This document shows, piece after piece, positions 1-12,127 of a stretch of 62,000 nt of DNA. Origin of the DNA: Owenia fusiformis (lineage: Eukaryota; Annelida; Polychaeta; Sabellida; Oweniidae); NCBI GenBank assembly GCA_903813345.2, contig CAIIXF020000091.1, forward strand, positions 1-62,000, written 5' to 3'. How positions within the stretch are numbered: position 1 is the stretch's first letter; each line of letters opens with the position of its first letter. A program made the translations under genes and the position numbers. The notes under the pieces are model-generated. The model saw only the letters and a list, made by a program, of their open reading frames with translations. It made no database searches and was not told the origin of the DNA.

Positions 1-777
1 GGACAGGAACACTAAATAGAAAAATGATTTGAATTTATCAAATGTCTATCAAGAAACATAAAATATATATAGGATTCAGTTAACACTGACATTTAGAGAA
101 TTTAACAAGGTAGCTAAATTTCATATTCTAACATTTAAAAAGGTTCACAGGGTATTCACAAAATATCTGAATATTTACAATGGACTTAGAACTTGTCATA
201 TCACTAAAGATATATCAAGAGATAATAAATAAAATATATTGGTTAGCATGACATAAATCAATACTGCATGTTTTATGCTGGAGTTTGCTCGTCGGGACTA
301 CTTTCAAACAAGGAAGTAAATTACTGAGTTCTTAGAACTGTTTATCTATGTTACTAAAAACAAGATGGATAGTCATCATGTAACCATTCTTCTGGTATTG
401 AAGCCATTGAACAAACAATCATCAGATTTTTCTTGATTGACAAAGAATAAACATCAAAACTCATACATAACATGGTTAAAGTAACATTTGTTAAGTGCAA
501 TTAAGTGAATTAAAGATTTTGCTGTCTTTATCAAGAGCAACTTTGAGCATACTTGTGTAGTATCCAAAGCTTTGATAGTATCACATTCTTGCAATGTGAC
601 ACATGCAACTTTAACAACAAATGTGGCCCTGGACAAGACAAATCCTCAATTTTAAAAATAAATGGTCATAGTGAAGATATTTTCTAATGTGTACCGCAAA
701 CGAATAATGAGAAAAATATAACACAAATTAATGAATTTGGACACAATATTGAAACCACAATATTAAAAATTACTTAC
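1..777. other. Gene A intron 3 (partial)
   Basis: AT-rich sequence downstream of the gene A exon 3 donor. I see no further exon with matching phase. A weak open frame at 454-636 on the minus strand has no Ig signature. Confidence 0.5.
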
Positions 778-1062
778 AGGGATGGTTTACTGTATACACA
801 GGGTAATCAGGGTTTGATTCATCAGCAAAATACACATTTAAAGTTGCAGTATGCTCCCCAGTCTCTGTTTCATATGCCTCCACAGAATTTCGAAATGTTT
901 CATTGCAATTGGTATCAACTGTTCGATCTGCACTTGTAGCATTACTCCATACTGATTTTGAATTCCATGAAAGTTGAAGTGTTGCTTTTGGATTGGTATT
1001 AGATCGACATCTTAAACCATGTGAACCAACGGGATCGCAAACTATAGAACTTTTATCAAAAT
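778..1062 (-). CDS. Gene A exon 3: atypical Ig-like domain 2
   Basis: 285 nt, phase 1 to 1, 95 residues. GLRCRSNTNP and LQLSWNSKSVW give the first Cys and Trp of an Ig-like fold, and HTATLNVYF is a plausible last strand. The usual D-x-G-x-Y-x-C motif is missing. Extra cysteines (SIVCDP, TNCNE, NHPC) suggest a different disulphide pattern. Acceptor TTTTGTAG at 1066-1063; donor GTAAGTAA from 777 down. Exon status is strong from phase and borders; the fold assignment is moderate. Confidence 0.75.
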
Positions 1063-3459
1063 CTACAAAAAACAAACCATACTAGTACTGTATTTACAAC
1101 TTATTTAATCAAAATAAACATTATAAGGTTATCATTTAGTTGCATGGTAATTTTCAAGTAATTGTAATGGTCAAGACACCTAATACAAATGAATATGAAA
1201 ATATCTCCAGAGAGCTTAAAATCCACATGTATCAACATGAACAATTGCTTGGGCATTTCCATAATGGTACATTGGTATAAATGAACTATCTCAAAGTTAA
1301 CATCACATTTCTATGAACATTAATGCCATGGTTATATTTCAATGACATAAATGGTATTTTTCTGAAAATGAAGTTTTACCAAATTCTGTTTTGAATTTCA
1401 GAAGCATATCACAGGGGTACCAATATTATATGTTCATGGGTGAGGGAGGGGAACTTGAAATATATCAGATGTTTTCATCATTGTAATGCACAAAAATGCA
1501 ATCAAGGTGAATTTTTTGTTTGTGAATAGGATTTTATGAAAACCATCATCATATGCTGTGCCTAAGGTGGGCCTAATGCTAGTATAAAAATGTGTAGACT
1601 AAATCCTAAGATAACAATGAAAACATCTCATTTATTTCAATTTCTCCCTCCCTTTCATTATACTTTACATGCACATTCATAATTTGAAGAAGTTTGAAAA
1701 TTCTAGTGCAACTTCAAGGATTTCATTAAAACTACTTCAAATTTAGCATAAGCCATATGTTGGAGAGATCTAAAGATTAACAAAAAATCATACCAATTAC
1801 TTTGGGTTGAAATAATGAAAAGACAAAACTCTGGAAACTGAAAATCGATGTCTGTCACCTAATAAGATAGTGTTTTAACCCCTTCATCTATAAAGTAATT
1901 GTTTATGTTTAATGACAGACATAGATGTTTTGATCTGACCCCTTTCCAAAAGCTTATTTTAATAAGTTTCAATATAAAATTACTAAAATAATTCTGTTTT
2001 GTAAGAAATCTAAATGATCCAAATATGTTCACTTTTATTTGAGTGAATGTTCTTTTCAAAAAATGATGGCCATTTTGAAATTCAGCTGCTATCTTAAAAT
2101 CACTTCTAGAGCAGAGGTCACATGTCCCTAGGCATCAGGATATAGTCATCAAATATTATGCTTTATTATAAAAAATGGCAGCTTCTCTAGGCATTCGTGT
2201 ATGAAATTTTAACAAAATCTGTCAACTGGTATTTGAAGCAGCAACATATAAAATTTGAACCAAATTGGTTGTTTAGTATATAAGTTATAAAATACTGTAT
2301 TTTTACAAAAAACAGCGGCCATTTTGAATTGAAGAGCCTTATTGAAATTTCCTTCTCGAGCAGAGGTCCAACACCCATAAGGCATAAGCCTATAAAATTT
2401 GAAATCTGTCAACCAGTATTTGATATCCCTCTCAAACTTCATTCAGTGGGATAAAAATGGTTGCCAAATATAAGTTTTTATAATGTTTCTCAAAACTTGT
2501 TTCTGATGCCTTTGTTGCACCTAAAGTTATCTATAATTAGATTTGTTCCTGACTTTCTATTGCAAAATGATAAAACATACTTACTACCAATATGAACATC
2601 TGTACTTCTTGTGTCAATTGCCACAGTTTCTACTTTACATTTATAGTTTCCTTCATCTGAACAGTCTGGAGCTGATATAACTAGAGTATAACTCTTGTCT
2701 ACTACTTCTATTTTCATTCTGCCATGAACTTTGGCAGCTTCGGATAATTTACTATTCGACGTCAAGGGAACATCATTTTTGCTCCAGGCTAAGATACCAA
2801 AATTTCCAGGTACAAAATCATTAGTGGCATTGCAAGTTAGACTTATATTAGTTCTAGTTCTCTGAATAAATGGGCTTGCAGGGAAGCTTTCAATTGATTG
2901 ACTCGACACTGCAAATAAAAAAAATAGCATTTAAAAGAACAAATAACTTTATTACGATGCCAATTTAAAAGATCATGAGAGGTCAATAAAAGTAAAAGGT
3001 CAAATCTAGTCTGATGACTTTATAAATTTTAACTTTAATCAAAATATTTGATTTGAAGTCTGAAAACCAAGATCAATTTACCACATTAAATTAAATCAAA
3101 CGTATATATTTGTTTGTTAGCCAGAAATGTTGGTGTATCTTAAAAAATAGAAGACTGTATATAAGCATTAGTGAAACTTTAAAATGGACACAAAATATCA
3201 TGAATTTGCTTGCACAATATACATATACTCAGTATTTATATTGTCTTGGGAAAAGTAGATTAGATTTATAACTATAAAATCAGAATTCTGTAGGATACTT
3301 GCATATTTGCATTTTTTCATGCAGAAAACTGGATAATGATCATTTGATTTAAAGGAAAAAGTATAACTTACCAATGATAGCCTCCTCAACTAAAATAAAC
3401 AACAGCATCCAAGTCCAACTTGATAAAGCTTTTATCCTGTGATACCATTTTAGGGCCAT
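778..3459 (-). CDS. Gene A: secreted or membrane IgSF protein, 5' part (3 coding exons, partial)
   Basis: Three exons on the minus strand join in frame: 3459-3372, 2908-2585 and 1062-778. All junctions are phase 1 with GT/AG borders, giving 232 residues. Order: signal peptide (about 1-30), a canonical Ig domain (about 31-137), and a second cysteine-rich Ig-like domain (138-232). The last exon ends in a phase-1 donor at 777, so the gene continues off the left edge; no membrane segment is visible here. An in-frame TGA lies six codons upstream of the chosen ATG. Extracellular adhesion or recognition is inferred from the Ig fold alone. The gene is head to head with gene B, also IgSF, which suggests a local IgSF cluster. 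The precise family is not recognised. Confidence 0.8.
1063..2584. other. Gene A intron 2 with repeat fragment
   Basis: Intron between the two Ig exons. From about 1985 to 2440 it holds a decayed, reverse-oriented copy of the core unit of the element at 30527-31906, recognised by GCGGCCATTTTGAATTGAAG, 'CTCGAGCAGAGGTCC' and 'GGCATAAGCCTATAAAATTT'. The rest shows no gene. Confidence 0.6.
2585..2908 (-). CDS. Gene A exon 2: Ig domain 1
   Basis: 324 nt, phase 1 to phase 1, one complete Ig domain. Canonical marks: ISLTCNA (first Cys), LAWSKN (core Trp), YTLVIS, and DEGNYKC (the D-x-G-x-Y-x-C signature, second Cys). Several N-x-S/T sites suggest glycosylation. Acceptor TTTGCAG at 2910-2909; donor GTAAGTATG from 2584 down. 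The single-exon, symmetric-phase layout is usual for metazoan Ig domains. Confidence 0.88.
3372..3459 (-). CDS. Gene A exon 1: signal peptide
   Basis: 88 nt encoding 29 residues plus one base. A basic start (MALKWYHRIK) is followed by a hydrophobic core (WTWMLLFILV), typical of a secretory signal. The donor is GTAAGT at 3371-3366 (phase 1). The 5' UTR reaches back to a good acceptor at 3516-3517 (minus-strand TTTCAG), so at least one non-coding exon should lie further upstream (above 3515). Confidence 0.8.
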
Positions 3460-3515
3460 TATATAATTGTGATCTCAATTATATATTGTTCTTGAGAAAT
3501 TGCTCATTCTTTCCA
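3460..3515 (-). promoter_or_regulatory. Gene A 5' UTR part of exon 1
   Basis: Sequence between a polypyrimidine/AG acceptor and the gene A ATG, with an in-frame TGA just upstream of the ATG. A possible upstream non-coding exon ends at 5065 on the minus strand (CAG followed by GTAAAAT). That would put the start of transcription near 5.1-5.2 kb, but this is weak. Confidence 0.4.
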
Positions 3516-3559
3516 CTGAAATACAGATGAAATTTGGTTTAATATATACATATATAGTA

Positions 3560-3970
3560 GGTTGGTTAACTGCATTTTAGGGGGTCTGGACTTCAATTTA
3601 TGATGCAAACGTTTCCTTTGGCAAGAGAGTACCTTAGGACCATAGAAACAAATTTATCCAAAGACACAAGCCAGATGGCTCTTTATATTGGAAATATACA
3701 CATTTTTCAAAATGGCCGCCGAAATACTACAGGGACAATAGCTTCTATACATGCTATAAAGATAAGATTCGTGCCTAAATCTACGATTTTGTGGGTGTAG
3801 AATCAATTTAATTAGTTTTCGAGTCTTGAAAATAAAGAACTATAGCTCCACTTATTATTATATTAAAAATATATGCAGTTTTTTCAAAATGGCTGCCAGA
3901 AATGTTGCTTCTATGCATGCTGCTAAAGTTAAATTACACATTAATGGAGTGGTTGAATCCATACTATATA
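3560..3970. repeat. Two imperfect copies of an 'AATGGCCGCC' core unit
   Basis: Two neighbouring segments (about 3690-3800 and 3870-3965) share 'TTTTTCAAAATGGC', 'GCTTCTA-CATGCT' and 'AAAGNTAA'. They look like decayed tandem units of the Helentron-like repeats found throughout the window. The small open frame at 3600-3800 lies in this repeat and is not considered a gene. Confidence 0.5.
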
Positions 3971-4075
3971 ATCAAATATTTGTGGACAGATTATCATGAC
4001 ATTTGGTGGAAAAATGTATATTGGTGAATACATGATAGAAACTGGATGTGAACAGGTGAAATTACCATAATCATT

Positions 4076-4926
4076 ACCCCCCTATCACACCAAACTCGTT
4101 CTTACCCGTTCTTGCCACTTGCCAGTCTTACGAAAATGTCGTAAAACGGGCTCAATCTGGCTGTGGTTGGGACATATGTCTAAAATAATTAGCTACTTCG
4201 TTCATAAACACAAAAATGTATGTAACTTTCTTCAAAATTGAGCTAGAAGCTTCAAATAAAAAGCATTTTAAGGCTCTTTTCTTCCTCTATCATCATGGTC
4301 ATATTTTCATTGGTTATAGGGGGGGGGGTGCGATTGCACCATCGAACCCCCTCCTGGATACGCCTATGACATTGTAAGACGATTTGAAAAACATGACAAA
4401 TCAATCTTACTCTATTTTCAATAGTTTGTTGGTACGTGAATTGTTTTGATTATGATTTAAATGTAAGATTTTGAATATTTAACATTTAATTTATCCCAAT
4501 TTTCGACGAAACGTCAAATGAAGTGTAAATTGTTACGTCTTACAATGTCACAGGCGTAGCCAGGATGGGGTGCGATGGTGCGATCGCCCACCCCCTTTAA
4601 CCAATAAAAATATGAACATGATGATAGAGGAAGAATGCTTCCTAAAATGCTTTTGAAGCTTCTAGCTTAATTTTGAAGGAAGTTACATACATTTTTGTAA
4701 ATTCAAAACAAATCTTACAAATCTTACATGTTTTCTATAGTGATCTAATTATGTTATATATTCGTATTTTTCGTTTTTTTGGGTACCTGGTTTTGTCGAC
4801 AGGGTACTGGTACCAAGTTTGGACCCAGCATGGAGTAATACTACCCAGTACCCGGTTTTTTCTACAAACCCAAAGTTACATACATTTTTGTAAATTCAAA
4901 ACAAATCTTACACGTTTTCTATAGTG
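4076..4926. mobile_element. Composite: Harbinger-type end fused to a foldback (GGGT-type) element copy
   Basis: From about 4078 the sequence CCTATCACACCAAACTCGTT starts a stretch (to about 4200) matching the left part of the Harbinger-type element at 46839-47847, including GTAAAACGGGCT and AGCTACTTCGTTCATAAACA. It runs directly into an internal copy of the element at 19517-20675: inverted segments 4205-4320 and 4585-4690 around 'GATAGAGGAAGAA', then the terminal part with GGTACC motifs ending CTACAAACCC at about 4871. About 55 bp (4679-4744) is then repeated at 4872-4926. The left GGGT terminus is missing. Confidence 0.6.
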
Positions 4927-5764
4927 CTGATATATAATAATTAAAGGTACATTTTCAAACTAAACAGAGTGCTCCTACCAAAATGAATTTGCCTACATAC
5001 CCCTGAGACTCTTATCTGATAGAAGAATGCACAAATAAAACAAAAGTTTTCGAAGTGATTTTACCTGTGTATTCTGTCCATGGTCTGCCATTTTTGCGGA
5101 AGTTACACTGAAACGCAAACTCCATGAAACGAAACGAAATCACTAGAAAAAATGGCACACATTGTGCGCATATGCAGCAAAGTTTAAACCAATCAGATTA
5201 TTTGATTATTTTGCGCACCTGAATTATTTGAGTTGGGGCAATCTGCGCGAGACTCGGTTTTTACTTGGTTCGGTTTTTCATTAAAGGAAGTACTCCATTC
5301 CCATGATTCAAAGTGCTTTTCTGCCATCGGTTCGGTTTAAGTTTGTACAACACACGTCTACAAAAGCGGGGCAGGTTGATATTATGTCATTACATTTGTT
5401 TTGGGTGTATACTTTTTGTTTTGACGCTAAACAAAAATATTCGCGCAATATATGGTGCATTATGGGTGCATTATAAGTGACATATATCTCAAATTAAATG
5501 TTCTTATTAAGTTATTAATTGCGCATGCATCATAATAATTTGAACCAATTAAATTACTGGATTTAATGCGCATATGCGCTAAAATCTGAACCAAAAAATG
5601 GAATCTCGTGTAGATTGCCTCTAGTGAATTATTTGCTTCTGAGCACTTACAAGATTACCACAATAAACAAACCTGGCAGAGACTACTTCATTTTGGCGAA
5701 ATTTCTGCTCAAACTCGTGACAAATGCATTATGGATATGCTGAAAATATGATTTATGGTGTATA
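4927..5764. other. Upstream region of gene A, no gene recognised
   Basis: Mostly unique AT-rich DNA. Minus-strand 5065 onward (ATGGACAGAATACACAG before GTAAAAT) could be a non-coding first exon of gene A. TATGCGCATATGC-like palindromes occur at about 5170 and 5570. Confidence 0.35.
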
Positions 5765-7166
5765 CAGTGTTTTTCCTAAGGCAAAATACATCACAGGACC
5801 ACCGGACTGACAGGTTCTACATTTTGGCCAGTCCATACCAAAACTCATCGGACATTCGGACCTGTAACTTCAGTTTAATCACCGGTCCGTGTGAAAACTA
5901 ACCAGTCCAAGACTAAAAGAGAAATGAAAGTAACAAATTTTAGAGCAAATTTCTTGCGAATTCAGTTTCAAATCAGCCCATAATCGCATGTTTTTATACA
6001 TGTTAAGGTTCAGCTGGAAATTAACATTTTGGTAAAAAATTGCTATACCTGCACATGTTATTTTCTGGTACAAAATTAAGTATGAAGTTGTGTGTGTATT
6101 TCCTTGCTTTTTTCAGGAAAGTATCATTACACTGTTTACTTATAGAATATCTAGAAACAGGTCAATGGTAGCTCCTGTGTTGTCTGGAAACTTTGAAAGA
6201 AAATTTGGAAAAATAGATCAGAATTTCCTGGAGATCCCATTGAACCCCTACCAGATATTCTAAAAGAAGACAATGTAATGATACTTTCCTGAAAAAAGCA
6301 AGGGAATTGACACATGCCTTCATACTTTATTTTGTACCAGAAAATAACATGTGCAGGTATAGCAATTTTTTACCAAAATGTTACTTTCCAGCTGTACCTT
6401 AAAGGTGACCTACTTCTCAGCGTACACTTAACTGCAAATTATATTGAATTCGGACGAAATTTCCGAAAAAATCATCAAAAAATTAACTTTAAAGTTTACA
6501 TTATTAATGCGCATGAGCATAATTCTATCGTTTTGAAAATGCTTTTGATTGGTCGATCAACTAACTTCACGTGCCATCACTCGTGGGTCACCATGAGGTC
6601 TGCATGCTTACGAACACGCTTACGAATACGGTTTCACGATAGCCCTGATAAACAAGCGTAATAATCATGGGAATCTCGAAACCGATCCAATATATGACAA
6701 AATTAACCAACCAATCAGCGATCAGATTTTGCAATGATACCGAAAGATAAACCAAGGGCGAACGTAATACCCGGATCATTCGCAAATTGGCATTCGGTTT
6801 TTTACCGCATCCGATTTGAATTAGCCAATTAAACCTCACGCGGTAAAAAAATCGAGATGATTACCCAAGAGTCTAATCAACCAATCGGAGAACAGTTTCT
6901 GTTTGATGCTGATAAAAAAATGATGATACGTAAACATCCTCCCGTGCAGCCAATTTCACTAAAATGATTTTTAGAATTTCAAGGTTTTACCGTAGATATA
7001 ATGAGATTTCAGACAGCGATCGGACCAAATTTGGGAGTAAAGAAATGATTTTAGATGAGGAACCGGACACAGGCAGAATTGAGGACTGGCTACTTGATAA
7101 AACTCATCAGTCCGAAGCCCACATCACCGGAGATGTCCTATGGTCCGACGCTTAGGAAAAACACTG
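5765..7166. mobile_element. hAT-type non-autonomous element with 8-bp target duplication
   Basis: The left end CAGTGTTTTTCCTAAG and right end CTTAGGAAAAACACTG are perfect inverted termini. The 8-bp sequence GGTGTATA flanks both sides (5757-5764 and 7167-7174). An 8-bp duplication plus a CAGTG-type end is the hAT signature. The next bases inside are also partly complementary (ACATCACAGGACCACCGGAC versus CACCGGAGATGTCC). No transposase is readable. A TTAA palindrome (6007-6398) is nested inside. Confidence 0.85.
6007..6398. mobile_element. TTAA palindromic MITE nested in the hAT-type element
   Basis: Flanked by TTAA at 6003-6006 and 6399-6402. Arms of roughly 130 bp are inverted copies: 'GCTGGAAATTAACATTTTGG' at 6013 pairs with 'CCAAAATGTTACTTTCCAGC' near 6373, and 'AAGTATCATTACA' near 6118 pairs with 'TGTAATGATACTTTC' near 6272. 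TTAA duplication points to piggyBac/Kolobok-type transposition. A relative lies at about 9400-9812. Confidence 0.75.
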
Positions 7167-7174
7167 GGTGTATA

Positions 7175-7887
7175 CTTTTCTGCAGTTTGTGGGAGTTTGG
7201 GACATCAAGAAAATATGACATCAATTAATATCACGGTTATGGGAAGTCCTCCATATATTACTTATATTATTTGTCAGGTTACGCAGCTTCCATCCAAAAT
7301 AAAAAATATGTATTTTTAAAATAAATTATTTGTCTAGTTTTCGTTAAACAAATATCCTGAGACACATAGGGCCTGTAGAAAACACTAAACAGAAAAATAA
7401 AAAAAATATTCATACCTCCAAATCTGCTTTATTGGTCAGATAATGCACCAAATCATAATGGTTGTTCAAAATAAAAATTTAAGGGGACGGAGCGCCTTAT
7501 CTCGCGAGAATAAAGCAAATCACGCAAAGGAGCGTGATTTTTTCGACCAATCAACTTGAAATTTACCAAACCATTTCGTCCAGTGTTTCACAACCCATGA
7601 CACATGCGCAGTAGAAATTGTCAATTTACTGAGCGAACCTTTCAATGGCCTGGAGAAATTTTACTCACAAGAATTGATGATTACTATATAGGCATAAGAG
7701 GTGAGCGACCCAGTTATTTTTGCGTATAAATGTTTCAAGAATAGCATGATATCAAATAATCTGTACATTATGCTAAATGCTACGATTCATTCAAAAACTG
7801 AATCTAGAGGACAGGTGACCATATTTTTTTAATTTTTAGTCGCATAACCTGGACCTCCTAGATGGAGGACTTCCCACTATCCGTGAT
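7175..7887. other. No gene recognised
   Basis: AT-rich DNA with a short GC-rich patch at about 7485-7540 (CTCGCGAGA palindrome and AATCACGC/GCGTGATT inverted repeat around 7518-7540). No open frame with protein-like features. Confidence 0.4.
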
Positions 7888-8037
7888 AATGCACTATAAT
7901 GATCTAATTATGTTATATATTCGTATTTTTCGTTTTTGGGTACCTGTTTTTTTTTACCTAGTTCCGGGTACCAAAATTGAACACAGCATGGAGGATTTAC
8001 TACCCGGTATCGGTACCCGTTTTTTTCTAAAAAACCC
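7888..8037. repeat. Solo terminal fragment of the GGGT-type foldback element
   Basis: Matches the right terminal repeat of 19517-20675: 'ATTATGTTATATATTCGTAT', 'TTTTTCGTTTTTGGGTACC', 'CAGCATGGAGGATTTACTAC', then 'GGTACCCGTTTTTTTCTA'. The end is degenerate (AAAAAACCC) and the rest of the element is absent. Confidence 0.75.
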
Positions 8038-8039
8038 AA

Positions 8040-9400
8040 GCAATCCAAAATGTGCAATATGAATATATTTTTCTATATATTATTGCATAATAGTCTTTAG
8101 ACTTCTTATCTTTTCCATCAACTGGTTGCTTTGAAGCAGTTTACAGTCATTCCAGATAGTAATGCCCCAATCACATTTTTTCTGTCGCCGTGTATTTTCT
8201 CTTAAATAGCCCCGTGCCTGTAGTGTTAATCATTATGGTTGTATAAGATGGTTCAGTGCCTAATATTGTCACTATAAGTTTGGCTCCATTTCTCCACATA
8301 TGTGTTGTCACAATCAGTTAAAGTCAGAAATTCTTAAATTACGTTATTGTCGCCAAGAAGCATTTTTAAGTATATGGAAGAAAACAGACTAAGTTTATTT
8401 ATCACAATCCGTATTATATATTTTCATGCGTAACAATGATGTGTAAGAAATATTCATGCGAAGTTTCAAATCGAAATACTAACAAGAACCTCTTCTTTTT
8501 CACGTTATAATAATGTCGCCAGATTCTTGAAAGTTACTGCCTGTTGCATGTATACCTGATATGGAGCTTATACCAATGTGACTTTTACCTTAAAACCAAC
8601 ATCAAATACTAGCATACATATAAAATATTCATAAAATATACAGAATGTCAATGTATTTACCAAGATATATCATTTGTGACTTGTCAAAAAATATTTTTTG
8701 AAACTTATGGATAAGGACCTTAAACTACGTTACCAAATATCCAGCATAATCAAAAAACGAAGGCACTGTTTTCCACATATATTGTACTACAGCCTTTGAT
8801 GACTTGATATGAGACCCTACTGTGTCAGTTAGTAGTGAATTAATAATTGATTCGCATTAAAATGTCAGAAATATTAAATAACGTTACCTTAAACTACGTG
8901 AGCCTTTTTTACGAAACAATCCTATTTTGACTTGTTATTTAACTACAAGCTCAATGACAATGGGTCACATGGTTAGTTTTGGTGCGCCATGGCGCCATGT
9001 TGACTCAAAGCTCTGTATTATCTCTGACAATCGACTACAACCCATCAAAATAATTGAAAATATGTAAATAAATACCTAACTTCATTCACATTCTCAGTAA
9101 AGAACATTTAAGGATTTTTTGGATTATAATTTTGAAGCACATCATTCATTAGAAACATATTATTTGTGGTGCAAGAACAAAATTTTCAATTTGAAATATA
9201 TTTGGTGAAATTCGATATTGAATGTTGGATAAATTACGTTATGTTCGGTAACGTGATTTAAAACGATTGTTAATCATTTTCTGACTTGATTTAGAGTTTC
9301 AAATAGGGGAACATTCTTTCAGTAAATCCATAGCAGTGATTCAAAAAGCCCATATTGAATAGAAAAGAGAAAAGATGTGGACAAGTACAGAGAGAAAGGG
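8040..9400. other. No gene recognised; scattered ACGTTA motifs
   Basis: AT-rich DNA with repeated short motifs (TTACGTTATTGTCGCC at 8340, CTACGTTACC at 8735, AACGTTACCTTAAACTACG at 8880, TTACGTTATG at 9234) that recur at 10605 and 10774. They may mark a decayed element, but I found no ends. Confidence 0.3.
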
Positions 9401-9812
9401 CACGTGAAGAAATGGTGAAACAGAAACCTTTTTGAATTTTGAATTCCTGTTGATTTTATTTTCTTGTACAAAATAAAGTATGAAGGCATGTAAAAATTTT
9501 GGGAAAGTATCGTCACAATGTTTTCCTTTATTGAGTCTGGTAAGAGGTCAATTTTAACTCCAGGAAATGCTGAAATTTCATGAAAACATTCAAATGGACG
9601 TCTTTTCAATTTTCCAATGTTTTCTCAAAGTTTCTGTACAACACTTGAATTACCATGGACCTTTTACCAAGTTTATTAAAAGAAGATAATGTGATAATGT
9701 TTCCTGAAAAACAAGGAAATGCACAGATGCCATCATACTTTATTTTCAACAGAAAATAACATGTGCAGGTCTATCAATTTTTTCAAAAATGTTTTTGTTA
9801 CACCACCAGCTT
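9400..9812. mobile_element. Palindromic MITE related to 6007-6398
   Basis: Inverted arms: 'TACAAAATAAAGTATGAAGG' near 9466 pairs with 'ATCATACTTTATTTTCAACA' near 9733; 'GGGAAAGTATCGTCACAATG' near 9500 pairs with 'GTGATAATGTTTCCTG' near 9690. The phrase 'AAAATAACATGTGCAGGT' is shared with the element at 6007-6398. Outer ends are too decayed to place exactly; a TTAA at 9812 may be the right border. Confidence 0.55.
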
Positions 9813-9814
9813 AA

Positions 9815-10180
9815 GCGGTACCACACACCCAGAGTAGAGCTCCCCTTGAAAAGGTTTGTTTCTTGCTTTGCCTTGTGAAGTGCAAAAATGAACCCCAGAG
9901 TAAGAGAACTGACGCAGACGAACCCTTTGATAATGAACCAGCTGTTATGTACATGATTGACAATGATACTGCTGTACATGATGGTGCTTGGTACATTGGA
10001 AAAGTAGTTAATGTGGATGGCGTGCTATGAAACATCATTTATGATTAACAGACGGCATATTTTCAGTGGCCTTCACTAGAACATGTACTCTGGGTAGCCA
10101 GAACGTGTACTCTGGGTAGAACATGCAAACGTTCTTTCCCAAATAGTGGATTTGATTCCCAAGTAAGTGATTGCAAAAAT
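9815..10180 (+). pseudogene. Decayed protein fragment with WYIGKV...YFQWPS motif, probably transposon-derived
   Basis: One plus-strand frame reads protein-like across two in-frame stops (TGA at 10028, TAA near 10046). Recognisable pieces are DEPFDNEPAVMYMIDND, HDGAWYIGKVVNVDG, then YFQWPSLEHVLWVAR and CKNVQDYLN. From general memory, a small beta-barrel-like 'WyiG-V--VD ... Y-WP---D--WV' tail closes some transposon-associated proteins of marine invertebrates. This is an inference from pattern, not a search. No start or upstream part is readable, so it is a relic. A database search with the conceptual translation would settle it. Confidence 0.4.
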
Positions 10181-11286
10181 GTTCAAGATTACCTGAACTG
10201 ATGATGAACTATTTGCCTCCAAAAATTGAATCAGAGACAATGACATCTGATATGTGGTTTTGGACAGATATGAATTGAAAATACGTTTTATTGTAAACAT
10301 TTATATATTACTAGTTCACGTTGACAATACTGTTTTAGCGATGTCTCTAGAGATGTTGAATTAAGTGATAAAGTTGTTATAAGAAGTTTAAGTTTTACAT
10401 AGACTTTGAACATTATTTGCTCTCATTATCTAATGACGACTATACATTTTTTTAACAAGCGTTACCAAAATTTGCTGATTCAGTGCTAGGATAAGGGGTC
10501 TATACCAAGTATTCACAATATGTAATGATTGGTCTGTTTTTTCATTGTAATGTCTTCTTGATAAGATTAAATGACACATGAATCTGATGTTCCAAGATGT
10601 TAATCTACGTTACCATTCGTTTAAATATAGTACGCAAATGCTATATTTTACATGAACATAGTGTGTTTTCATAAAAATTAGTTTCTCTTATATATAAAAC
10701 GGACCAAATTAATTCTTTGGAAACCACTATATTGTGCAACTGTTGAATTGAAAATGTCAGCTCCCAGCAAGTAATCTACGTTACAATATAGGTATGTTCA
10801 ATGCTTGAGTTTATTTACAAATAGATAACCATGGCAGTATCCAATATTAGTGTTTAACAGAGATATACTCCTTTGCTCTGCTAAAAAGTTTTAAACTGAG
10901 GGAATGGTCACAAAAGATTCACACTAAATGATTGAATGACTGACAAACATTATGGAAATTACAATTTTAAGGACAAAACTAGAAAATATTTGTAATTGAG
11001 CAAAAAAAGTTCAAAAGCCAACTATCATTAATCCTCCTAATAAGTATCGGTACCCTAATGTCTGTACTTTAAGGTAGAAAAACATTTTATTTGGTAGCAC
11101 TATCATAAATTAAGAAGTATTCAAATCAATTAAGATGGTGCCTATAACGTAATTTAAAGTGGCACAAAAACTTAAGATGTGTACCACATATTTCAAATCA
11201 AAATTACTACGAAACCAAGAGAGTCTAAAAGCCAATTTTTTGGTATTATGCTGTAGACATATAACCTCATAAAATAACAAGGTATT
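10181..11286. other. No gene recognised
   Basis: AT-rich sequence without protein-like frames. CTACGTTAC motifs at 10605 and 10774 echo those at 8.3-9.2 kb. Confidence 0.4.
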
Positions 11287-12127
11287 AGACAGGTTCCAAT
11301 TCAAATAATTCAAGTTTTTGTGGCATTTTTTAGAAAAAGCAACAGACCTATTTTTACTAGATCAGTTTTTCATGCTGATAAAGATATTAAAAGATGACAG
11401 CTCAACGGGGTGGTCACGACACTAAATTTTGGCATTTTTACCCCCCTAGGAAAATATTCTAGGGGGTACTATGAAACTAGTTCATAACTCAAAGGATATA
11501 TGAGCTATTGTTCTGAGTTGTACACCATACATTGCTAGTACAAATATGAATACTATCCTAAAGTTATAGGTTGATACCCTTATTGGTCTCAGAAAAATAC
11601 AAAAAACAGGAAAAAGATACATAATTTTTGTCTTGCCAATTTTATATTTGTAGCTTCAAGCAAAATATGACAGCTTTAACAGCTCAAAGTAGTATTCTAA
11701 AAACATTTCTAAGCTATGTGTGGTATTGTAATACATCTATTTTAGTTATGAAGTACTATTTTGTAATTTTAATATGACTTTATAGTGCCCTACCCCTGGA
11801 AAATTGAAGAAAGTGGATGTGGTGAATTTTATCATTTTGCAGCATTAAGTTAGAAACATGTATTGATAGACACCAAATCAATAAATTCATACCATCATCA
11901 AATGTTAGGTGACATTCTAATTCATTTATTACTAGAATATAGGACTTAAGATATTTTATATGTAAGTTTTCAATTTAGTACATGTATCATAATGAAATCT
12001 AGTGTAATCACATACTAGAGAGGTTGGCATACAGTCTGGACATTGACATAAAGTCTAAACATTATAATCATCAATTGATCTCATTTGAGCAACTAGACTA
12101 TGGTGGTCATCATGCACAAGTAATGTA

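Noticed and set aside
454-636. Further gene A exon on the minus strand
   Set aside because: An acceptor-like TTGTCCAG exists, but the phase-1 reading stops early and shows no Ig signature.
3600-3800. 66-codon open frame
   Set aside because: Lies in a decayed repeat core with the ATGGCCGCC box; no protein-like composition.
8040-10820. A single large element marked by ACGTTA motifs
   Set aside because: The motifs recur, but no inverted ends, duplication or periodic spacing could be established.
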